A DNA stretch of 38,288 nt from Chlamydiota bacterium (GTDB taxonomy: Bacteria > Chlamydiota > Chlamydiia > Chlamydiales > Parachlamydiaceae), in NCBI GenBank assembly GCA_013288825.1, contig JABDBC010000019.1, forward strand, positions 1 through 38,288. The letters are read 5' to 3'. Positions 23,946 through 32,286 of the stretch are shown here, one piece after another (within the stretch, counting starts at the first letter, position 1; each line of letters opens with the position of its first letter). The notes under the pieces were generated by a model. It saw only the letters and a list, made by a program, of their open reading frames with translations. It did no database searches and was not told the origin of the DNA. The translations under genes and the position numbers were made by a program.

Positions 23946-25151
23946 TTAGGATCTGTTTGCTGTCATGTGGCGTCTCATTTCGCTCATCATTTGCATTACA
24001 GCGTCAAACGCCCTTGTCACTAAGTCATGGGCATCAGTGGCATATTTCGAAGCATTCTGCTGCTGCTGTTTATAGGCTTCGTATTGGTCCCGTTGTATGA
24101 CTTTTGCTGCTTCCTGTTCTGCTAAGGGTATTGTAGCTTGCATTTCAAACCCTTTTTGCACCGCATCACTTAATGATGTAATCGTTGCGTTCGCGGTAGT
24201 CGTCAAAGCTTGAATTTTAGCTCCTGCATCCTCACTCTTTCCGTAATATAGAGAACCACCGATATGAGCGCCGACACTTAATCCTGCAGCGACTGCTTTT
24301 GTGATCATTTGTTTGGTGAGCATGTCTTTTTTGATTTGAGCTTCATGTAAAATTGTCTCTTTTTGCGCCTGTACGTTATCTACTTCAAGTGTGCGCATCT
24401 GTCGGCCTGCTGCAGCTTCTACAGCAGTTTGAGACGAAAGAGATCGAGCCATATTTTGGATAGCGACGAGCATGGCAACATAGGATGTTCCAGCAAGCCA
24501 CCTATTTCCTTGAGCTCCGGCCGCACCTGCTGCGCCGCCAGGGCCGCCACCTGTTCCTGCACCTGTCCCTCCACCATCACCTTGCGATTGTTGTTTTCTT
24601 AGTAGTTCTCGCGCTTTTGCACGCTCAGCTGAAGTAGATCCCAATGCATCTGGGGTATCTCCAGGTTTTTCATCAGGTCCATCTGTGTCCTTGGTTTTGC
24701 CAACATCTCCATCACCTTTGGCTGCCGGAGCTTCTGCGCTTTGAACTGTTTGAGCAATGTGTTCCGGAGGAGCAGCTGCGCCCATGGCAATAAGTTGTGT
24801 CAATAGCGCATACATATTTTGAATTGTTTTCAATTGTTCCGCATACCCTTCAAGTTCACTTGGAGGGATTTCCTTCAAATTCTCTTCAAGTTGAGGAAAA
24901 TCGGGATATGTCTTATCAAGGCGCGCTTTTTCCTGTTTTGCAAATTGTACTAGTTGCTCAGGAGTCAGTTGAGATATGTCTGTAAGACCTACGGCGACTT
25001 CCTGCACATCAGTGCTATCAGCCATTGCTTTTATCCGTTTCGCAGATTCATCTTTGGCTGATTCGGCACCTCTATCTACACCTACGTCCGTATCTGTTGT
25101 CGGTGTAGTACTTGGATTTGGGGTTATCCCAATCGTGTTATCCCCTGCCAT
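23946..25151 (-). CDS. copD: T3SS minor translocator, CopD-like
   Basis: The 401-residue protein has a disordered Thr/Asp/Pro-rich N-terminus (about 1-35) and helical segments (about 55-115). A Gly-rich stretch (about 180-205) precedes two moderately hydrophobic segments (WLAGTSYVAMLVAIQNMA, about 210-228; MITKAVAAGLSVGAHIGGSL, about 268-287). A helical C-terminus ends in MMSEMRRHM. CopD forms the host-membrane pore with CopB. Length and position at the end of a chaperone-CopB operon fit CopD (CT579); no strict motif exists, so this stays an inference. The ATG at 25151 is chosen because GGGAGG lies just upstream; the in-frame ATG at 25199 overlaps the previous gene and lacks such a site. Confidence 0.7.
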   Translation of the reverse strand: MAGDNTIGITPNPSTTPTTDTDVGVDRGAESAKDESAKRIKAMADSTDVQEVAVGLTDISQLTPEQLVQFAKQEKARLDKTYPDFPQLEENLKEIPPSELEGYAEQLKTIQNMYALLTQLIAMGAAAPPEHIAQTVQSAEAPAAKGDGDVGKTKDTDGPDEKPGDTPDALGSTSAERAKARELLRKQQSQGDGGGTGAGTGGGPGGAAGAAGAQGNRWLAGTSYVAMLVAIQNMARSLSSQTAVEAAAGRQMRTLEVDNVQAQKETILHEAQIKKDMLTKQMITKAVAAGLSVGAHIGGSLYYGKSEDAGAKIQALTTTANATITSLSDAVQKGFEMQATIPLAEQEAAKVIQRDQYEAYKQQQQNASKYATDAHDLVTRAFDAVMQMMSEMRRHMTANRS

Positions 25152-25170
25152 ATAAACCTCCCTCTTTAAA

Positions 25171-26049
25171 TTAGCCCTGAACAATCCCTGTAGCCTCATT
25201 GAGCGATTCCCCAGCGCCTTTTACTAAATAATGATTTAGCCTTATGCACAGCGCATGGAGACCACTAGCATCGTTTTCATCGATGTATGCTTTTAAGGGT
25301 TTGTCTTGTTTAAAATTTTGACAACTTTCCTCTTCAAATGAAGCTAGGGTGTCGACAAATACTTCGTAATTTGATTCTTCTAATGCCATCCTTGCTTTAT
25401 GCCAATGGATGCTAAAGCTTTTCTCAACCGCCAGTGAATCAATTTCTTGCATCAGCGGCAAAATGTATCTTGCAAGGCTTTCTACAAATTCCTCGGGTTT
25501 ATTCCCTTTTCTGGCGGCCACCACCTGAATCATGATAAAAAGAAAAACTAGGGTTATAACAACCCCTACCTGCCTTTTTGTATTTTCAGTTGCGCCGCAA
25601 ATTTCTCCAACGACTTCTGTAATCCCAACGAGGATACCTCCGCTCATGATGGCCTGCAGAAATAGGTCGAGACTTAATAAATCCTTTTTATTTGCCGACA
25701 AGTATGTTGTGACCAAGATCAAAGCAGTGGACAGTTGCGCAATCAATAATGCTAAAAGACGACGCGTACCATGATTGCCATTAGGCATCAAGATTTTTAA
25801 TCCTTCTGCAAGCGATTCACAGTAGTTCACAAAATAATCTGGCAGCAGTCCCGATTGACTTTCGCTCCTTTTTATACCGATATTCGTCGCACTCAATGCA
25901 ATTAATAATGGAGCGGCTGTGACTTTGAGCTCTTTTATAATAGCAGCTAATCTAGTCGCAAAGAGGGTAGCTTTGAGGACCTGCAGATCGTCACCGAGGC
26001 CCGCTCGTTGAATTTGCGTATAAAGTGTTTCAACCTCCTCGGCTAACAT
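25171..26049 (-). CDS. Unrecognised membrane protein in the translocator operon
   Basis: The 292-residue protein is not recognised. It has several hydrophobic segments: around residues 40-55, 95-115 (RLLALLIAQLSTALILVTTY), 128-150 and 168-188 (VGVVITLVFLFIMIQVVAA). A polar helical C-terminal third (about 190-292) contains EESNYEVFVDTLASFEEESC. Its ATG overlaps the end of the upstream gene by 20 bases and it ends 19 bases before copD, so it belongs to the operon. It may be an additional pore component or a membrane substrate of the secretion system; neither can be shown here. I know of no equivalent at the CT576-CT579 locus. Confidence 0.65.
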   Translation of the reverse strand: MLAEEVETLYTQIQRAGLGDDLQVLKATLFATRLAAIIKELKVTAAPLLIALSATNIGIKRSESQSGLLPDYFVNYCESLAEGLKILMPNGNHGTRRLLALLIAQLSTALILVTTYLSANKKDLLSLDLFLQAIMSGGILVGITEVVGEICGATENTKRQVGVVITLVFLFIMIQVVAARKGNKPEEFVESLARYILPLMQEIDSLAVEKSFSIHWHKARMALEESNYEVFVDTLASFEEESCQNFKQDKPLKAYIDENDASGLHALCIRLNHYLVKGAGESLNEATGIVQG

Positions 26050-26695
26050 ATGGGTATCCTGCTTGGAGGTTTGTTAAACTCTGACCGATGTCTCCCGTAA
26101 AACGCATTAGGAGATCGAAATTTTCAGCTTGGTGTCCGACTTGATTCAAATAATCTGAAACAGCTGCTACGACATCTGATCCCACTGAAATGGTTCCTGT
26201 AAAAACAGCATCTTTCAATCCAAGAGAAGCTGTTAAACCGGAGAGAGCTAATTGCTCGGCTGTGAAGGGCGCTCCAACGCGTTCAGTCCAAACATCACCT
26301 TTGGCAAGCCATCCGAGAGCCTGATCAAAAGCACCAAATGCTGGATTGCGCAATTCAGGGGGCAGTCGGCTTTCGCGTATCAGAGCATCTCGGGTTTCTT
26401 CTTTAATTATTTGCATCATTTTCTCAAAAGCATCGATCCAGACCTTATCCACTTGATCACTAGCCTTCATGGCAACTCTTAACCGGTTTAAAACGGGAAT
26501 GGTGGGGTTGCCGGCAGTAGAGTTATATTTCCAATAAGTATTGTATCCCATTTCTACTAAGGATTGATGGAGAGTATCTGCAACAAGACCCATAGCAGCC
26601 ATGGCGACAGTGCGTGCGGCTGTCTGTTCTGTTTCAAGTGGAGTTGGGGTTGCGGGTCCACCGGTGGATCCGCCAACGCCGGGTGTGATTGTCAT
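26030..26695 (-). CDS. Unrecognised protein in the translocator operon
   Basis: The 221-residue protein has a Gly/Pro/Thr-rich flexible N-terminus (1-24), as in many T3SS substrates. A helical body contains an alanine-rich amphipathic stretch (AARTVAMAAMGLVADTLHQ, about 26-44) and a moderately hydrophobic region at about 150-185 with GLTASLGLKDAVFTGTISVG. No known domain is evident. It lies between the second chaperone and the membrane protein at 25171 and overlaps the latter by 20 bases. Being next to an LcrH-type chaperone, it may be a client of it. CT577 has a similar operon context in Chlamydia but is shorter; I cannot claim homology. Confidence 0.62.
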   Translation of the reverse strand: MTITPGVGGSTGGPATPTPLETEQTAARTVAMAAMGLVADTLHQSLVEMGYNTYWKYNSTAGNPTIPVLNRLRVAMKASDQVDKVWIDAFEKMMQIIKEETRDALIRESRLPPELRNPAFGAFDQALGWLAKGDVWTERVGAPFTAEQLALSGLTASLGLKDAVFTGTISVGSDVVAAVSDYLNQVGHQAENFDLLMRFTGDIGQSLTNLQAGYPYVSRGG

Positions 26696-26727
26696 AACAT
26701 CACCATTATTAAATGTTCGATAAATAT

Positions 26728-27273
26728 TTACTCTATCTGTAGTTCGCTCTCCTGCGCTTGCTCCAAGTGTGATTTCATCATTTCTGCTCTTTCTTTGAGC
26801 TTATCATATTTGCGATCTGCACTAGCGATTGCAATGGCAAAATCCAAGCTAGTACGAGCTGCTTCGTTGCTTCCTTCTTTTAGACAGCAATCTGCAATGT
26901 GGTAGAAAGGGAGGGGATTTGACAAATCGGCTATATAACAGGTTAAATAGCACTCTGTTGCTTTTCCATACTCTTTTAGAAGGTGAAATGACGCTCCGAG
27001 GCCCATATGAAATTTAATGACACCAGGCTTTAAGCTAACGAGTAGAGCGAACATCACACTTGCCATGAGATAATTCCCACTGTTATAAATCCTATAAGCA
27101 AAGCCATAAATTGCATTTAAAAGATCTGGTGGAATTTCCATCGCGTCTGCCGGGGGGATCCCTTCATCCATAATTTTATGCAAAACGAGGGAATACTGCT
27201 CTTTTTGTTTTTCTGTGTAGCTTGTCCCGAATTCTGTGACGATAGTGCTTATCAACTCATCTGTAGCTTTCAT
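26728..27273 (-). CDS. LcrH/SycD-type TPR chaperone, second copy
   Basis: The 181-residue protein has the class II translocator-chaperone layout: an N-terminal helix, then three TPR-like pairs (LNAIYGFAYRIYNSGNYLMA about 52-71, HMGLGASFHLLKEYGKATEC about 90-109, and LPFYHIADCCLKEGSNEAAR about 121-140). These chaperones bind the N-terminal segments of the hydrophobic translocators in the cytoplasm. With the other copy at 30004 it brackets copB, and the two are clearly paralogous. I set the start at 27273, where AAGGA lies eight bases ahead; an ATG three codons earlier has its ribosome site too close. It may serve CopB, CopD or the unrecognised operon proteins. Confidence 0.85.
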   Translation of the reverse strand: MKATDELISTIVTEFGTSYTEKQKEQYSLVLHKIMDEGIPPADAMEIPPDLLNAIYGFAYRIYNSGNYLMASVMFALLVSLKPGVIKFHMGLGASFHLLKEYGKATECYLTCYIADLSNPLPFYHIADCCLKEGSNEAARTSLDFAIAIASADRKYDKLKERAEMMKSHLEQAQESELQIE

Positions 27274-27290
27274 GGTACACATCCTTTTTT

Positions 27291-29993
27291 TTATGCAGGG
27301 AAATCAACTTTTACAGCTTCATATTTTTTCACTTGTAAATCTTGACCACCTTTTAACAATGCATTCATCTGATCAGCGATTTTTTGCAATTCTTTAATCA
27401 TCTCCATCAACTGATCAATAATGGCCTGTTTCGAGACTGAATTTAGTTCCATTTCCTTTTTGACATCGACCAAATCGATATTAATCTTGTCTATAAGGAC
27501 GGTAAAATAGCCATTAGTTGCCGTCATACAGCCTATGCCAAAGTTCGTGAAGCGCGTTGCACCTTGAAGGAGCTTCAGCGGCTCTTTCAATATAGTAAAC
27601 GCTGCTTCTTGGACCGCAAGTTGGAACTGAAGCAGGGCTCTTTTTATAATTAGTCCCGCTTGTTCGGCTATAAGTTCTGCTGTTCTGCCAGTTTCTTCCA
27701 TCGTTTTAGCAGTAGTTTGTATTGCTTGCGTTGTTTCTGAGATTTGGTTCATTGTATTTCCCATCTTTCCCATCGTCTCTTCGGCAAGTTGGTCAAGGCC
27801 GCCGCCCGGCTGTGCACTTCGCATACCAACACCAATAGTGACGATAATGCAGGCTCCAGCTACTGCAAGAGAGGCATACAGCGCTTCTTCTTCGGATGCT
27901 CCGCCTAATAAAGCAGCGTTTCGAGTCATGCCAGAGCTGGTAATGATTTGCGAACCTACAGCGGTCGCTGCTATGCCAGTTCCAGAACCTAATGTCAACG
28001 CTGTTATGACAACGAAGACAATACAAGCGCCCACGAGTTGAGCCACTCTGGGATCATTACAGCCAACTAAGCTCAAGGCTTGTTGAACGCAGTAGCCAAC
28101 GGCATCTTGATAGAATGATTCTGAAAGGGATTTTCCTCCAATTGTTGCTCCACAACTGTCAGCAGCCATCATCGCCGTGGCGCCTAATACTATTGCGATT
28201 GCAAGAGGACCCAGAGTTCCCAATGTTGCGACAGTGGCAACAACTGCGAGTACGGCTGCTATAGGCCCCACATATTTCATGACATTGCTAATGGTATTAG
28301 ATTTCTCTTGTTGTTTCTGGAGTTCTTCCATTTTTGCTTTTTGTTTTGCCATTTCATCTTCTTGTTTCTTAATCTGGCCCTGTCTTGCCTCTGAAACGGC
28401 TGTTGCATACTTGCTACTTGCCTCGGTATCCTTCTGTTGGATTTCGTAAATTTGCGCTTGCAGTGCTGAGATGGCATCTCCAATGGCTTTAAGATAATCT
28501 AACATAAGAACTTTCGAAGATCCATCTGGCATAGAACCTATTTGACGCTGCATCGATCCCTGGAGTTCAGTCATCGTCATCAGACTGTTTAGCATTATGG
28601 GATCTCCCGCCCAAACAGCAGGCCCTGTCGGCGCCCATGTCGCAGGGAAGCCGTAGGCCGTCATCATTTCACCCGTGACATCGCTTTTAATTTTGTCTGC
28701 AATGGCTTTCAGGGCATCAGGGGTGTCAACTGAGCTATCTGCCATATAGTTTCTCAATGCCTTGACGCTATCTAGTGACAATGGAGGAGATTGAGTTTGC
28801 AAAATATCATGCAGTTTTTGTTCACATCGGAATTGGAAATCTGTTTGTATTTTAGAGTCATAGGCAGCAGTGTTTGGTTGTAGCCACCCCGATAGAAACA
28901 CGACTCCCCCTTCTTGTGATGATACCTTATCACTCGCAGAAGATTCCAATTGAGCGACAATAGGGCCAAGGATTCCTGAGTCGACTATAGCCATCTCTGG
29001 ATGGTAGTGAAGTGTTTTCAGTCGTTGCAGTATTTGTTGTGTCATAGTCTGAGCTTCATCAGCGCTTAAACCTGCTGTTTTCTGTTTGATGTAGGCATCT
29101 AAGGCAGGATTTGAGCAGACTCCTTTGTCATCAACAAGACCATCGACAAGAGTTTCAAAACTGGAGTCATAAGAATCCTTAAGGTACAGATCATAATCTG
29201 CAGAACTCGATTTAAAATTGTCTGGAACGGTCAATCCTTTCTGTTCTAAATAGGTTAAAGCACCCGCTTTAATTTCGTTTATAATATCATTAGTTTCAGA
29301 TGTTGACTGTTCTGGATGATAAAAAGCAAAACGCAATGCCCTTAATTTTTTATCCGCATCAGCCGCGGGAAGATTTAATGTTTTGACATAATCGTTAAGA
29401 GCAGCTCCAAAAGCACTGTCATATAGATCATTAAAGACCGCTGGATCACCCACAGGTGGAGTCCAACCTTGTGGAACAAGACCTGCATCCTTCAATGATT
29501 TTTCAGTTTCTTGCGTAACATCAGCTAATAACTTTCTGACCTGGTCCGCCTGCTCCTGTGGAAGAGAGGAAAGATCGCCATCAGGAACACTTTGCAAAAA
29601 ACGGACAAGCCTTTGAATTTCTATTGGAACAGGAGGAACCTTACTAGCCAAATTCTTATCAAACAAGTCCAAATATTGCTTATCCATCTCAGCCTTATTA
29701 TAACTTGAACCGCCAGGGAGTACTAATGGCTTTGGATCAGGAATTTCAGGAACAAATGCGCTTGGGGGTACTAAAACAACTTTGCCCGCTTGAGTATTGG
29801 GATTAGCGATAGTCCTTACCCCTTCTGAAACTTGGTTATCGTCTTTATACCATCCTTCAGGCCTTAACGTCGTCGGTGTAGCGTCTGTCATCGCTGCTGT
29901 TGTTGCCGAGGCACTCGAGGTATTTGTTTGTTCCACATTCCACGCAGTGGATTGATCCGAACTATCAACATGCGGGTTGGTCTCTATAGGCAT
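27291..29993 (-). CDS. copB: T3SS major translocator CopB-like, with a large repeated N-terminal extension
   Basis: 900 residues. The C-terminal 430 (about 470-900) look like CopB/YopB: a charged coiled coil (about 515-565), hydrophobic segments at 575-610 (VGPIAAVLAVVATVATLG), 653-680 and 703-724, then amphipathic helices (730-885). The protein inserts in the host membrane and forms the pore with CopD. Chlamydia CopB has about 490 residues, so this one carries roughly 450 extra. That extension holds degenerate repeats near 169-230, 250-333, 364-420 and 443-, each with a Gly/Trp/Pro start and a D-x-L/Y helix; the first two end in (F/L)HYHPE or FYHPE. AAAGGTGA precedes the ATG, ten bases after the chaperone gene. 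What the extension does is unknown. Confidence 0.88.
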   Translation of the reverse strand: MPIETNPHVDSSDQSTAWNVEQTNTSSASATTAAMTDATPTTLRPEGWYKDDNQVSEGVRTIANPNTQAGKVVLVPPSAFVPEIPDPKPLVLPGGSSYNKAEMDKQYLDLFDKNLASKVPPVPIEIQRLVRFLQSVPDGDLSSLPQEQADQVRKLLADVTQETEKSLKDAGLVPQGWTPPVGDPAVFNDLYDSAFGAALNDYVKTLNLPAADADKKLRALRFAFYHPEQSTSETNDIINEIKAGALTYLEQKGLTVPDNFKSSSADYDLYLKDSYDSSFETLVDGLVDDKGVCSNPALDAYIKQKTAGLSADEAQTMTQQILQRLKTLHYHPEMAIVDSGILGPIVAQLESSASDKVSSQEGGVVFLSGWLQPNTAAYDSKIQTDFQFRCEQKLHDILQTQSPPLSLDSVKALRNYMADSSVDTPDALKAIADKIKSDVTGEMMTAYGFPATWAPTGPAVWAGDPIMLNSLMTMTELQGSMQRQIGSMPDGSSKVLMLDYLKAIGDAISALQAQIYEIQQKDTEASSKYATAVSEARQGQIKKQEDEMAKQKAKMEELQKQQEKSNTISNVMKYVGPIAAVLAVVATVATLGTLGPLAIAIVLGATAMMAADSCGATIGGKSLSESFYQDAVGYCVQQALSLVGCNDPRVAQLVGACIVFVVITALTLGSGTGIAATAVGSQIITSSGMTRNAALLGGASEEEALYASLAVAGACIIVTIGVGMRSAQPGGGLDQLAEETMGKMGNTMNQISETTQAIQTTAKTMEETGRTAELIAEQAGLIIKRALLQFQLAVQEAAFTILKEPLKLLQGATRFTNFGIGCMTATNGYFTVLIDKINIDLVDVKKEMELNSVSKQAIIDQLMEMIKELQKIADQMNALLKGGQDLQVKKYEAVKVDFPA

Positions 29994-30003
29994 ATAATCA
30001 CCT

Positions 30004-30543
30004 TTAGGCCTGAGTGGCCTTAATCTCTTTTTTTAAACTAGTTATCATCATCAAAGCGCGGTCTTTTAACGTCTGATATTCGGGATGTTCTCCAGCTCGT
30101 TGAACCGCCATATCTAGCATGATGATTGCAGAGGTTTTATCGCGCATTTGGAGATAGCAATCTGAGGCGTGGAAAAAAGGGACAGGAGTTTGGGGATCGA
30201 TGATACCAGCAAAGCCATAGGCTTTTATGGCATTTTCATATTCTTTAATCATATGCTGACATGCAGCCAATCCCATGTAGTGCTTCGATTCCATCGGTTC
30301 AAGAACCAACAGCAAACGGAAGAGCTGGATTGCATCTGTAAATTTCCCTGAGTTGTACATTTGGTAAGCCTGGGAATAGATCGCTTCAATTTTCGCGTTG
30401 CTGACTCCCAGGGCGTCCTTAAATGGCATTCCTTGAAGGAGAACATTGTCAACCAATGCACTCAAATTTTGTAGGACATCGCCACCAAGAGATTTACCAA
30501 TATCTTGCGCCGCCTGCTTTACTTCCTGTTCCTCACCTTTCAT
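30004..30543 (-). CDS. scc2: LcrH/SycD-type TPR chaperone (Scc2-like), first gene of the translocator operon
   Basis: The 179-residue protein has LcrH hallmarks: IYSQAYQMYNSGKFTDAIQL, then a LFRLLLVLEPMESKHYMGLAACQ segment read as a TPR pair, then KEYENAIKAYGFAGIIDPQTPVPFFHASDC in the third pair. It keeps the translocators soluble before export and lies directly upstream of copB, like Scc2/LcrH_1 near CT578. I chose the ATG at 30543 (GGGAG six bases ahead). A longer frame to 30591 begins with GTG, has its purine-rich site touching the start codon, and runs into the repeat at 30588, so it is less likely. Confidence 0.88.
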   Translation of the reverse strand: MKGEEQEVKQAAQDIGKSLGGDVLQNLSALVDNVLLQGMPFKDALGVSNAKIEAIYSQAYQMYNSGKFTDAIQLFRLLLVLEPMESKHYMGLAACQHMIKEYENAIKAYGFAGIIDPQTPVPFFHASDCYLQMRDKTSAIIMLDMAVQRAGEHPEYQTLKDRALMMITSLKKEIKATQA

Positions 30544-30587
30544 AAACCACTCCCGCGTATAATTGTGCAAGTTGCGTAACAGTTCGG

Positions 30588-30841
30588 ACACCCCTTCACT
30601 ATATATCAGGCCTTCAGCCTGAGCACAGTTCTCAGGGCAACGCCCTGAAATATAACAGCCTAGGGCAACGCCCTAGTTTGGCACACAAAACCTAGGGCGT
30701 TGCCCTAGGCTTTTATAAACCAGGCCTTCAGCCTGAGCACAGTTCTCAGGGCAACGCCCTGAAATATAACAGCCTAGGGCAACGCCCTAGGTTTGGCACA
30801 CAAACATCTCAGGCTGAAGGCCTGACATATAGTGAGGGGTA
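30588..30841. repeat. Nested palindromic repeat, family C
   Basis: Outer inverted ends (about 30588-30622 and 30808-30841) contain caggccttcagcctgag. Inside, a block with cagggcaacgccctga and cctagggcaacgccctag, each itself a small palindrome, occurs as a direct repeat (about 30604-30685 and 30722-30803). The segment at about 30690-30715 is inverted relative to them. It fills the gap ahead of the translocator operon, whose promoter must lie within or just below it. The family differs in sequence from A, B and D. Confidence 0.9.
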
Positions 30842-30863
30842 CCTGAACTGTTGCCAAGTTGCC

Positions 30864-30920
30864 AGTCATGGAATGCTTTCAAATGGGGCCGGGGGCCCCA
30901 TTTAAAAGCATTCCACGACT
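30864..30920 (-). terminator. Perfect-armed hairpin downstream of the gene at 30937, possible terminator
   Basis: Arms of 25 bases (30864-30888 and 30896-30920) with two mismatches enclose a GC-rich loop. It follows the stop codon at 30937 on the minus strand. No T run follows, so it is not a standard intrinsic terminator. It may instead protect the mRNA end, or be one more repeat. Confidence 0.45.
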
Positions 30921-30936
30921 AGCAAGTTGCTTTAAT

Positions 30937-32277
30937 TTAACGGTAGATAGCTCCCAATAATGTAGTCAATTCTTGGATGATGGCAGTGGCCATATTTGCC
31001 TGTTGAGTGACAGCATCGCTACTTTGGTTGATGTTAGATTGCACTGATTTTGAAGCATCAGCAATGAGACTTCTGTTTGTTTGCATGAAATCTCGCAAGT
31101 TTGCGTTGCTAGATGTATTCAGTGTACTTCGAATGGTATCCTTTACACCGGAATCTCCGCCGCCGGGGCTATTATTTGAAAGGCGATTTGGAGGGGTTTG
31201 AGTCTGGAGGAACGTTGGCAATTGTGAAATAGCATTGGTATATGCCTGTTGCCAGTTGGTGAGTATCGTCAACCGTTGTGCCTGAACAGCTGCAACCCTT
31301 TGCAAAGTATCTAACAAGCTGGAGACTAGTAAGAAGATTCGATCTAGAATCAAAGTCTTTGTAAAACCTGCTGAAGCCAATGAAGTTTGTGATGTAATGA
31401 TATTTCCCGACTGATTTAACGTGTTAACATACTCTGCCTGTAACTGATTCGTCCATGTAGCAAAAGACTGACTTGGAATGAAATATCCATGATCTGCAAG
31501 TTCAGAATTATAAAACGTTGTTAATCGAGCCAGGAATCCAGCAGATCCGCCAGCAGGAAATAGAGTGTTGTAGATCGATTGATAAGTCGCTGCTGGAGTT
31601 ACAAGAGCAAATCCTGGAGGGCTTGTTAAATCGCCAGGGACTGTGTGGGCCACATGAACAAGAAGATGTAATGGAGCAACCACCGGAGATTGAGGGTCTT
31701 GAAGACTTACTGTGGTTGCCAGCTGAAGAGATAGTTGAGTGGTAAAGTTATTTTCTACAGCCCCTGTTGACGAATTTATTGGGGGATCTGAAGCAGAAAC
31801 AATACTACCATCAGAATTGTAAGGAAAATTCGTAAGGAAATTAGCAAAAAAGTTTCTAAATTGTTGCGTGAAACTTATAGATGGGAGAAAGCGAAAAGGA
31901 TAATCCACATTACCTGGATTTACACTAATACTCGCAGCAGCGTTGTGAGTGGCATCATTGAAGTCTTGCGTAAATTCAGAAATCCACGAGTTCCCTGTCG
32001 CAGGATCTGTAGAGGAGGATACCCCAATAAACTGCGTGATTTTATTAATAAAATCATCAAAATTTGTTGGCAAAGGATTCGTCGATTTGTTAATGGACTG
32101 AAAAAAGTTATTGATACTGTTATTGTTTCCATGCGCTGCAAAATCAGCCGCCGCCAAAGCCGACAAACCTTGAGAAAAACTTGGAATCCCTACTTGGCCT
32201 GGAGGACTTGTCCAGGCAAGATTATTCAAGTTCTGAACAAACGTCAAACCATTAATTGAAACTGGTGGACTCGACAT
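30937..32277 (-). CDS. Large Ser/Thr/Asn/Gln-rich protein, putative T3SS substrate, unrecognised
   Basis: 446 residues, not recognised. There is no signal peptide. The N-terminal half is rich in Asn, Ser, Phe and Pro, with FNDATHNAAASISVNPGNVD around 110-130. A Leu/Gln-rich helical region (about 300-360) has LVSSLLDTLQRVAAVQAQRL and LTNWQQAYTNAISQLPTFLQ, and the C-terminus is an amphipathic helix (TAIIQELTTLLGAIY). The neighbour at 32287 ends in a very similar type of helix (AILQQITQILERVAQ), so they may be distant paralogues. It starts ten bases after that gene's stop, with AGGGGG ahead of the ATG. The setting beside the translocator operon suggests a secreted protein; a chlamydial DUF582-type effector is conceivable but I cannot show it. 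Confidence 0.68.
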   Translation of the reverse strand: MSSPPVSINGLTFVQNLNNLAWTSPPGQVGIPSFSQGLSALAAADFAAHGNNNSINNFFQSINKSTNPLPTNFDDFINKITQFIGVSSSTDPATGNSWISEFTQDFNDATHNAAASISVNPGNVDYPFRFLPSISFTQQFRNFFANFLTNFPYNSDGSIVSASDPPINSSTGAVENNFTTQLSLQLATTVSLQDPQSPVVAPLHLLVHVAHTVPGDLTSPPGFALVTPAATYQSIYNTLFPAGGSAGFLARLTTFYNSELADHGYFIPSQSFATWTNQLQAEYVNTLNQSGNIITSQTSLASAGFTKTLILDRIFLLVSSLLDTLQRVAAVQAQRLTILTNWQQAYTNAISQLPTFLQTQTPPNRLSNNSPGGGDSGVKDTIRSTLNTSSNANLRDFMQTNRSLIADASKSVQSNINQSSDAVTQQANMATAIIQELTTLLGAIYR

Positions 32278-32286
32278 AAAACCCCC

